NCBI RefSeq assembly: GCF_001989615.1
Contig: NZ_CP019067.1
Coordinates: forward strand, 2,914,001 to 2,978,000
Source of the DNA: Halorientalis sp. IM1011
GTDB taxonomy: Archaea; Halobacteriota; Halobacteria; Halobacteriales; Haloarculaceae
Direction: 5' to 3'
Length of the DNA: 64,000 nucleotides
Notes under the pieces: generated by a model
Told to the model about the DNA's origin: nothing
The model's database searches: none
The model's input: the letters and a program-made list of their open reading frames with translations, nothing else
Position numbers and translations under genes: made by a program
Part shown: positions 58,251 to 64,000 of the stretch, in pieces
How positions within the stretch are numbered: the stretch's first letter is position 1
Layout of the letters: every line of letters starts with the position of its first letter

Positions 58251-58835
58251 ATGACACAGCACGGGTCCGATACGATCGGTCGTGTGTTCGGTCTCCAGCG
58301 GACGGCGATCCGCGAGAGCCGGATGGCTGTGTGGGACGGCCTCCTCTTCCAGCGGCGAGTCGACGATGCCGTTCTCGCCGGGTTCCGGGCGGAGGCGGCA
58401 ACGCGCGAGGCGGCGGTGGAACTGTGCGTCGACACCGTTCGGGACGTTGCCGACAGACTCGACGGCGCACTCGGTGATACTGGCTCGACAGACGAATCGG
58501 GCCGGATTCGAGGGCTCGTCGAGTCTCCGCTCGGAGCCCTCGTTTCGGCCAGCGAGACGGCCGACGAGACGGTAATCGGCGTCGCTGCAGAGGGGCTCGA
58601 CCGGTACGAGCGCGGACTCCGGGCGGTGTTGCTCGCCCTGAACCGACGGATCAGCACGCTCTTAGACAAACATGAGGCCCTCGAAGCACGGCTCCGGGAG
58701 TACGTCGAGTCACTCGACGACGACGAGCGAGCCGAGCAGGTGACCGAGTTCCGCCGGCAACTGTCAGACCTCCGGGGCGACCTGCAGACCATGCGAACCC
58801 AGATCGGCGCGTACGATACGGAGACGGCTGACTGA
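58251..58835 (+). CDS. Helical phasin-like protein, paralogue 1
   Basis: 194 residues, predicted helical with a coiled coil near residue 130-185 (LNRRISTLLDKHEALEARLREYVESL). Its N-terminus, VFGLQRTAIRESRMAVWDGLLFQRRV, is related to that of the next gene (VFELQRQALERSQQAMEQGIEFQQRL), so they are tandem duplicates. The pattern recalls phasins (granule-coat proteins of polyhydroxyalkanoate), but no pha genes are seen here. A GTTAAAC element lies 25-31 nt before the start. Confidence 0.6.
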   Translation: MTQHGSDTIGRVFGLQRTAIRESRMAVWDGLLFQRRVDDAVLAGFRAEAATREAAVELCVDTVRDVADRLDGALGDTGSTDESGRIRGLVESPLGALVSASETADETVIGVAAEGLDRYERGLRAVLLALNRRISTLLDKHEALEARLREYVESLDDDERAEQVTEFRRQLSDLRGDLQTMRTQIGAYDTETAD

Positions 58836-58899
58836 CGCCGATCGGAGGTGGGGCTGTCGCATCACTGGCTTGAAGCGGCTGGCCGTAGATGTTTCTCAC

Positions 58900-59463
58900 A
58901 TGGCAAACGACGACAACCCCGTCAGTCAGGTCTTCGAACTGCAGCGACAGGCGCTCGAACGGAGCCAGCAGGCGATGGAGCAGGGCATCGAGTTCCAGCA
59001 GCGACTCAACGAGGCGATGGTGAGCGGGATGGAAGGTAGCGCCGAGGCGTCCGAACGCGGCACCGAGATGACCCGGGAGGCGATCCACAGCTCGCTGGAC
59101 GCCATCGAGGGGATGGTTCCCGAGGGCGAGGCGAACTTCGAGGAGATCCACGAAGCGGTCGACCAGCAGTTCGACGCCGCGGAAGAGGCGACCCAGCAGG
59201 CGAACGAACAGGCAGTCGAGTTCACCGAGACCGGTTTCGAGAACGCCGAGGAGGCCGCCGAGTCCTACGTCGAGTCGGTCGACCAGCAGGTCGAACAGCT
59301 CCGGGAGGCCCACGAGGACCTCGAATCACAGACGCTCGAGTTCCTCGAACGAACCGAGGAACAACTGGAGCAACTCCAGGTTGAAACGGACGGCACGCCG
59401 TTCGAGGGCTTCGAACAGCTCCGAACCCAGATGGAGGAACTGCGCGAGCGGCTCTCGCAGTGA
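58900..59463 (+). CDS. Helical phasin-like protein, paralogue 2
   Basis: 187 residues, rich in Gln and Glu, almost wholly amphipathic helix with a coiled coil in the last 80 residues (YVESVDQQVEQLREAHEDLE...LEQLQVE). It opens with FELQRQALERSQQAMEQG, typical of phasin-type proteins. It has no membrane segment or signal. Together with the preceding paralogue it may coat storage granules or vesicles; neighbouring genes do not settle this. ATG 58900 gives the best match to its paralogue. Confidence 0.62.
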   Translation: MANDDNPVSQVFELQRQALERSQQAMEQGIEFQQRLNEAMVSGMEGSAEASERGTEMTREAIHSSLDAIEGMVPEGEANFEEIHEAVDQQFDAAEEATQQANEQAVEFTETGFENAEEAAESYVESVDQQVEQLREAHEDLESQTLEFLERTEEQLEQLQVETDGTPFEGFEQLRTQMEELRERLSQ

Positions 59464-59568
59464 GGCGGGCGAACGGCGGTCCGCTGGTTTCAGAGCGGGG
59501 CGTCGCATCCGCCGACCGTCGGCGGAGGTACGCTTAAGAGTGCGGCGTCCGACCGCCAACGTACAGCA

Positions 59569-60003
59569 ATGGCAGACGATACGCCAGTCAGCGAGATCAT
59601 GAGCTCGCCGGTCAAGACGGTCGGGACGGACGCCACCGTCGAGGAGATCGCGCGCGTGTTCGCGGAGGAGGGCGTCGGCTCACTCGTCGTCGGCGAGAAC
59701 CCGATCGACGGCATCATCACCGAGTACGACGTCGTCAAGTCCATCGGTCAGGGGAAGGACCCGGCGGACACCACGGTCGGCCAGTTGATGTCCGAACCGG
59801 TGGTGACCATCCGGCCCGACGACACCGTCGAGAACGCCGGTGATCGCATGGGTAACAACGGCGTCAAGAAGTTGCCCGTCACCGAGGACGGCGAGCCCGT
59901 CGGCATCGTCACGACGACCGACCTGGCGCATTTCCTGCCCCACCACCGGCTGGAGATGGCCGGGCAGACCGAAGAAGACGTTTCCGACGGCGAGTTCGAG
60001 TAA
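59569..60003 (+). CDS. CBS-domain pair protein
   Basis: 144 residues consisting of two CBS domains. The first has VSEIMSSPVKTVGTDATVEEIARVFAEEGVGSLVV, the second VGQLMSEPVVTIRPDDTVENAGDRMGNNGVKKLPV, then a short acidic tail. Such pairs bind AMP, ATP or SAM and regulate partners by cellular energy status. A TTAAG element (59534-59538) lies about 30 nt upstream. The partner is unknown. Confidence 0.85.
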   Translation: MADDTPVSEIMSSPVKTVGTDATVEEIARVFAEEGVGSLVVGENPIDGIITEYDVVKSIGQGKDPADTTVGQLMSEPVVTIRPDDTVENAGDRMGNNGVKKLPVTEDGEPVGIVTTTDLAHFLPHHRLEMAGQTEEDVSDGEFE

Positions 60004-60114
60004 CCACCGCGCGTCGCCGACCGTCCGCCTATTTTAACTGACCCTAGCAGTGCCCCCGAAACTATACACCCGACCGCTCGGCCCCTCATCCATCCACAGG
60101 GTGGTGGGACCCGA

Positions 60115-61296
60115 ATGCGAGAGTACGAGTACTATCGACGGACGTTCGCCGACCGCGAGTTACCGCTGGCGTTCGTAGATCGCGACGCCCTCGACGGGAA
60201 CGTCGAGGCCGTGCGGTCCCGCGCCGAGTCGCTCCCGGTCCGGCTCGCATCGAAATCGCTCCGATGTCGCGCCGTCATGGAGTACGTCCTCGACCACGAC
60301 GGGTTCCGCGGCGTCATGTGCTATCACGGCGACGAGGCCGCACACCTCGCCGAACACGGGTTCGAGGATCTGCTCGTGGCCTATCCGATCTCTCAGCCGT
60401 CGGAGCTCCGAACCGTCTGTGAGGGTATCGAAGACGGGACGACGATCACGCTCATGGTGGACAGTGAGGCCCACGTCGAACGCGTGGGTGCGGTCGCGTC
60501 CGACGCCGGCGTCGAGGTCCCGCTCTGTCTCGACGTGGATATGTCGAGCGAGCATCTCGGGGTGTTCTTCGGCACACGCCGCTCGGACGTTCGGACCCCC
60601 GACGACGCGCTCACGGTAGCCGACGCGATCGAGCGGACCGACGGCGTCCGCCTCGACGGCGTGATGGGATACGAGGGCCAGATCGCCGGCCTGCCGGACC
60701 GGAACCCAGCGAACAACGCGGCGGTGAACGCGGCCGTACGACTGCTGAAAGGGCGGTCCAGGGGTGCGATCGCCGACCGCCGCGGGGCCGTCGTCGACGC
60801 GCTGGAAGACCGCGGGCACGACCTCCGGTTCGTCAACGGCGGCGGGACCGGCAGTCTCGAGTATACGACTTCGGACCCGGCGGTCACCGAGGTGACCGTC
60901 GGCTCGGGCTTCTACGCGCCGACGCTGTTCGACCACTACGACGCGTTCCAGCACACGCCGGCGGCGGCCTACGCCGTCGAGGTCGTCCGGCAGCCCGCCG
61001 ACGGGATCTACACCTGCCGCGGTGGCGGCTACGTCGCGTCCGGGCCCGCAGGCCCGGACAAGACGCCGACGGTCGCGCGGCCCTCGGACGCCGAGTTGAC
61101 CGACACCGAGGGCGCTGGCGAGGTCCAGACGCCGATCACGTACGACGGTGACCTCTCGCTGGGCGATCCGGTCGTCTTGCGCCACGCCAAGGCCGGCGAA
61201 CTGTGCCGTAACTTCGACTCGCTCGCGCTCGTCGCCGACGGCGAGGTCGTCGAGACGGCTCCCACGTACCGAGGTGATGGCCGATGTTTCGTGTGA
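60115..61296 (+). CDS. PLP-dependent amino acid aldolase/racemase (fold type III)
   Basis: 393 residues. The N-terminal alanine-racemase-type barrel begins with LPLAFVDRDALDGNVEAVRSRA and has the PLP lysine in VRLASKSLRC near residue 47. Further blocks CLDVDMSSEHLGVF, GYEGQIAG and FVNGGGTGSLEY complete the barrel and phosphate-binding part; the C-terminal beta domain ends DGRCFV. Family members are D-threonine aldolase- or amino acid deaminase-like. It precedes the lactone oxidase by 54 nt, and the same pair occurs in actinobacteria. Confidence 0.8.
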   Translation: MREYEYYRRTFADRELPLAFVDRDALDGNVEAVRSRAESLPVRLASKSLRCRAVMEYVLDHDGFRGVMCYHGDEAAHLAEHGFEDLLVAYPISQPSELRTVCEGIEDGTTITLMVDSEAHVERVGAVASDAGVEVPLCLDVDMSSEHLGVFFGTRRSDVRTPDDALTVADAIERTDGVRLDGVMGYEGQIAGLPDRNPANNAAVNAAVRLLKGRSRGAIADRRGAVVDALEDRGHDLRFVNGGGTGSLEYTTSDPAVTEVTVGSGFYAPTLFDHYDAFQHTPAAAYAVEVVRQPADGIYTCRGGGYVASGPAGPDKTPTVARPSDAELTDTEGAGEVQTPITYDGDLSLGDPVVLRHAKAGELCRNFDSLALVADGEVVETAPTYRGDGRCFV

Positions 61297-61350
61297 AACT
61301 CACGGCGGTACCGACGACCGAACGCGACGGGCCTGGGACGGAGGGCGACG

Positions 61351-62637
61351 ATGCGCGGTAAGTGGCGCAACTGGGGTAGGACGGCCTCGTGTCACCCCCG
61401 GCAGTGGGCGACGCCCGCGTCCGAAGACGAACTGCGAGATCTGATCGCGGACGTCGAGTCCGGGACGATCCGCGTGGCCGGGTCGGGCCACTCCTTTTCC
61501 CCGGTCGTGCCCAGCGCGGACGTACTGATCTCCCTGGAGAACTACACTGGCATCGTCGACGTGGACGACGCGGCCCGGCAGGTGACCGTTCGTGCGGGGA
61601 CGCCGCTGTCCCGACTCACGAGCGAACTCGCCTCGCACGGGCTGGCGATGGAGAACCTCGGCGACATCGACAGACAGACCGTCGCGGGTGCGATCAGCAC
61701 CGGAACCCACGGCACCGGCAGCGATCTGGGCATCCTGTCGACGCAGGTCGCCCGCCTCCGACTCGTCACCGCCGACGGCGAGGTCGTCGAGTGTTCGCCC
61801 GACGAACGCCCGGACCTGTTCCGGGCCGCCCAGGTCTCGCTCGGCGGACTCGGCGTCCTCTCGACCGTCACGCTCGACGTGGTGCCCGCCTACGATCTCG
61901 AACTCCGGACGCGACCGATGTCGCTCGACGAGTGTCTGGACGACCTCGCGCGACTCCGGTCGGAGAACCGCCACTTCGAGGTCTTCTGGTTCCCCCATAC
62001 GGAGACGGCCTTCGTCAAGACGATGAACCGGACCGACGCCGAGCGGACCGGCGAGGGCGGCGACTTCGACAGCACAGTAGAGAACCTCGCGTGGGAGGGG
62101 TTGTGTCGACTTTCCACCGCCATCCCGTCGACCGCCCCGTACGCGACTCGGTTGGCCGCGTGGTCGTTCTCGTCCGACCGGGCTGTCGGTCCGAGTCACG
62201 AGCTGTTCGCCCACGACCGGACGGTCCGGTTCGCCGAGAGCGAGTGGAGCGTCCCCGCCGACGAGGTCGCGCCGGCGATACGGGAACTCAGAAGCTGGAT
62301 CGAGCGCCACGACGAACCGGTCACGTTCCCTGTCGAGGTCCGATACGTCGCGGGCGACGACATCCCGCTCAGCCCCGCCTATGGCCGTGACTCGGGGTTC
62401 GTCGCGGTCCACAAGTACCACCGCAAACCCCACGAGCGGTACTTCGACGCCGCCGCCTCGATCTTCCGAGAGCGCGACGGCCGGCCCCACTGGGGGAAAC
62501 TCCACTCGCTCGACGGCACGGACGTCCCCCGACTCTACCCCGAGTGGGAGACCTTCGAGCGGTGTCGCGAGGAGTGTGACCCCGACCGACTGTTCCAGAA
62601 CGACCACCTCGACCGCTTGTTCGCCGACCGGGACTGA
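61351..62637 (+). CDS. FAD-linked D-arabinono-1,4-lactone oxidase family protein
   Basis: 428 residues. The N-terminal VAO-type FAD domain has IRVAGSGHSFSP near residue 41 and a later TVAGAISTGTHGTG near 111; the C-terminal ALO domain ends with the family motif HWGK near residue 381 (PHWGKLHSLDG). It oxidises sugar lactones or alditols using O2 or another acceptor. Covalent FAD attachment through the His in GHSFS is likely. Co-directional with the aldolase, consistent with one pathway for a sugar-like amino alcohol. Confidence 0.83.
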   Translation: MRGKWRNWGRTASCHPRQWATPASEDELRDLIADVESGTIRVAGSGHSFSPVVPSADVLISLENYTGIVDVDDAARQVTVRAGTPLSRLTSELASHGLAMENLGDIDRQTVAGAISTGTHGTGSDLGILSTQVARLRLVTADGEVVECSPDERPDLFRAAQVSLGGLGVLSTVTLDVVPAYDLELRTRPMSLDECLDDLARLRSENRHFEVFWFPHTETAFVKTMNRTDAERTGEGGDFDSTVENLAWEGLCRLSTAIPSTAPYATRLAAWSFSSDRAVGPSHELFAHDRTVRFAESEWSVPADEVAPAIRELRSWIERHDEPVTFPVEVRYVAGDDIPLSPAYGRDSGFVAVHKYHRKPHERYFDAAASIFRERDGRPHWGKLHSLDGTDVPRLYPEWETFERCREECDPDRLFQNDHLDRLFADRD

Positions 62638-62729
62638 CTGCTCCGGTCACCGAGCCGCCACACTCGACCGATACGATCGCGGGACCGATGCGGAAACACA
62701 CCCACCAGATCAGCCCCGAGAGATAGCGG

Positions 62730-62918
62730 TTACCGATCGCCGTCCCAGTCCGTCCGACACGACCCGTTACAGAAATGTGCCGACTGGACCTGTGCGTCTT
62801 CGATCCAGGTGACGACGCGGTGGTCCGGTTCGTCGACGACGACATCTCCACACGTCTCACAGGCGGGCGCGTCGTCCTCCGATACGTCTTCGCCGATATC
62901 CGATGTCGGATCGACCAT
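62730..62918 (-). CDS. Small zinc-finger protein (haloarchaeal DUF type)
   Basis: 62 residues. Cysteines CETC near residue 20 and CNGSC near 50, with HF just before, can hold one zinc ion; the middle contains a WIEDAQ strand. Such small zinc-finger proteins are numerous in haloarchaea, with roles in stress or transport mostly unknown. ATG 62918 is chosen for the family-like MVDPTSDIG start. Confidence 0.7.
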   Translation of the reverse strand: MVDPTSDIGEDVSEDDAPACETCGDVVVDEPDHRVVTWIEDAQVQSAHFCNGSCRTDWDGDR

Positions 62919-63005
62919 TGGGTGTACCTGTGGAACCGACGTACTTAATCCCACATATCGGCACCGAACGACGCAGGTTCACGGCCGTCCGTCTGTGGCC
63001 GGGAA

Positions 63006-63857
63006 TCAGATCGTTCGTTCGTACTCGGGATCGAACATCTGTGCGGAGAGGGGCGCAGGGTCGCCCTCGGTGAGGTTGTACTCGCCGAAGTCGGTGACGC
63101 CGGCCTCGGAGAGCAGTTCCTCGTCGTAGACCGCCTCGCCGGTGAACTCCGTGGGGTCTCGCGAGAGGATCTCCATGACCGTGTCGGCGACGATCTGGGG
63201 GGTCCGCCAGTCGTCTTCGGTGCCCATGCCGAAGTAGCGGGTCGCCCGCGTATCGATGGCAGTCACCGGCCAGAAGGAGTTACAGCCGATGTCGTACCCA
63301 CCGAGTTCCTGAGCCAGTGAGAGCGTGACGAAGGACATCCCCATCTTCGACCACGAGTAGGCGGCCTTGCCCGGCGAGCGGTCGATCTCGACCGGCGGGG
63401 CGTTCGTCAGGATCCAGGCGTCCTCCTCGACCTCCTTGAGGTGGTCGATGAACGCCCGGGAGATCAGGTAGGTCCCGCGGACGTTGACCTCGTTCATGAG
63501 GTCGTAGCGATTGGCCGGCATCTGCTCGACGTTAGCCATCTGGATCGCGCTGGCGTTGTTGATGACGATGTTGATCTCACCCATCTCGTCGATAGCCTCC
63601 TCCACAGCGGCCTCGACGGCGTCCTCGTCGCGAACGTTCAGCTGAATCGCGTGGGTGTCGACGCCCTTCTCGGCGCACTCCTCGGCCGTCTTGTGGATCG
63701 TCCCTTCCAGATCGCTGTCGGAGTCGTCGACGGTCTTGCCCGTCGAGACGATGTTACAGCCTGCCTCGGCGAGTTCGAGGGCGAGCGTCTTGCCGATGCC
63801 GCGGGTAGTTCCAGTGATGAACGCGGTCTGACCGCTCAGGTCGGGTGTCTCGATCAT
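63006..63857 (-). CDS. Short-chain dehydrogenase/reductase
   Basis: 283 residues. NAD(P)-binding TGTTRGIGKTLAL near residue 16, structural NNAS near 102, and catalytic Tyr in AAYSWSKMG near 170 (YxxxK). The serine that usually precedes it is replaced in the TNAPPVEID stretch, a variation common in the hydroxysteroid dehydrogenase-like (HSDL2) subgroup. It probably acts on a keto or hydroxy lipid. Start ATG 63857 begins the typical nucleotide fold. Divergent from the partial gene at the right end. Confidence 0.82.
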   Translation of the reverse strand: MIETPDLSGQTAFITGTTRGIGKTLALELAEAGCNIVSTGKTVDDSDSDLEGTIHKTAEECAEKGVDTHAIQLNVRDEDAVEAAVEEAIDEMGEINIVINNASAIQMANVEQMPANRYDLMNEVNVRGTYLISRAFIDHLKEVEEDAWILTNAPPVEIDRSPGKAAYSWSKMGMSFVTLSLAQELGGYDIGCNSFWPVTAIDTRATRYFGMGTEDDWRTPQIVADTVMEILSRDPTEFTGEAVYDEELLSEAGVTDFGEYNLTEGDPAPLSAQMFDPEYERTI

Positions 63858-63975
63858 CCGTGAGTGGTCCACTCTGGCATACCTCAAATAACTCCTGCAA
63901 CGGCAGTCCCTACGGGAAGCGGTGGATCGAGCCGAACGCCGTGAAATTAAGTCCCGGCCCGTCGAACCGTCGGGT

Positions 63976-64000
63976 ATGTCCGCTGCCGTCGCCGCCAACG
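63976..64000 (+). CDS. Start of a gene running beyond the right edge
   Basis: ATG at 63976 followed by eight codons (MSAAVAAN) with no stop before the window ends. A GAAATTAAG stretch lies about 26-34 nt upstream, where a haloarchaeal TATA element would be expected. Product unknown. Confidence 0.4.

Noticed and set aside
59507..59523. CCGCCGAC-C-GTCGGCGG hairpin before the CBS gene
   Set aside because: The one-base loop is too tight for a normal RNA hairpin, and GC-rich palindromes of this kind are frequent by chance here. No conserved box is associated.
1..64000. Mobile elements, CRISPR arrays, tRNA or rRNA genes
   Set aside because: No transposase, integrase or Cas motifs, no regularly spaced direct repeats apart from the coding tract at 15822-16262, and no recognisable tRNA cloverleaf or rRNA sequence was found on reading both strands.

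Overview
The window is about 64 kb of high-GC DNA from a halophilic archaeon (class Halobacteria). The proteins are strongly acidic (Asp/Glu-rich). Genes are packed with 4-nt ATGA/GTGA overlaps, start codons mostly lack obvious Shine-Dalgarno sites and often sit 25-30 nt from a TATA-like element, as in leaderless haloarchaeal transcripts. Families such as CbtA/CbtB, HTH_10 Bat-type regulators, DUF2249, DUF3209, halo-type NarG and Tat-exported copper proteins are typical of this group. The genus cannot be fixed from the sequence; a member of the Haloarculaceae is a guess. No rRNA, tRNA, insertion sequence, CRISPR array or integration site was seen.

Layout. 1-9.7 kb: a surface repeat protein with an RND exporter, an HdeD-like membrane protein, a tiny zinc-ribbon protein, an iron-type alcohol dehydrogenase, a membrane protein and an esterase. 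9.8-14.5 kb: an NnrS/oxidase-like membrane protein, a DUF2249 protein, a PaaB-like candidate RiPP precursor, a multicopper oxidase and a DUF389 protein. 14.6-17.5 kb: a divergent CbiX-like protein, a tetrapeptide-repeat membrane protein and a PiT-type transporter. 17.5-37.6 kb: a cobalamin (B12) island with cbiE-cbiC-cobN, a divergent fused ChlI/ChlD motor, cobalt transporter cbtBA, then after an R2-like oxidase pair a long operon reading leftward (cbiT-L-F-G-H-H, ferredoxin, LAGLIDADG-like protein, cbiX, DUF3209, PQQ propeller), with a winged-helix regulator divergent from cbiT.

37.6-49.0 kb is a respiratory nitrate reductase operon reading leftward: small membrane subunit, Rieske protein, cytochrome b, a 58-residue membrane protein, NarG, NarH, haem-b subunit, NarJ, followed by a membrane protein, a HEAT-repeat protein and an Mrp-type ATPase fused to DUF2249. 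49.2-58.1 kb holds three Bat-type regulators (two cysteine-rich, one NarO-like), a second NnrS-like protein, cupins, DUF2249 proteins, a radical SAM enzyme with a CGCGG-type RiPP precursor, a beta-grasp protein and copper nitrite reductase NirK. 58.2-64 kb returns to housekeeping-type genes: two phasin-like coiled-coil paralogues, a CBS protein, a PLP aldolase with a sugar-lactone oxidase, a zinc-finger protein and a short-chain dehydrogenase.

The main discovery is regulatory. A palindrome CGAAC-N2-GTTCG occurs eight times perfectly and five times with one mismatch, nearly always 37-43 nt from a start codon. It links the denitrification genes to otherwise unexplained neighbours: both candidate RiPPs, the beta-grasp protein, stand-alone DUF2249 proteins, a GluTR-dimerisation-like protein and, 20 kb away in the B12 island, an R2-like oxidase that carries the Val/Tyr cross-link signature of R2lox rather than of ribonucleotide reductase. 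The simplest reading is an oxygen- or NO-responsive regulon run by the NarO-like regulator. A second motif, TACAAC, lies in the cbtB and cbiT promoters and may define a cobalt/B12 regulon.
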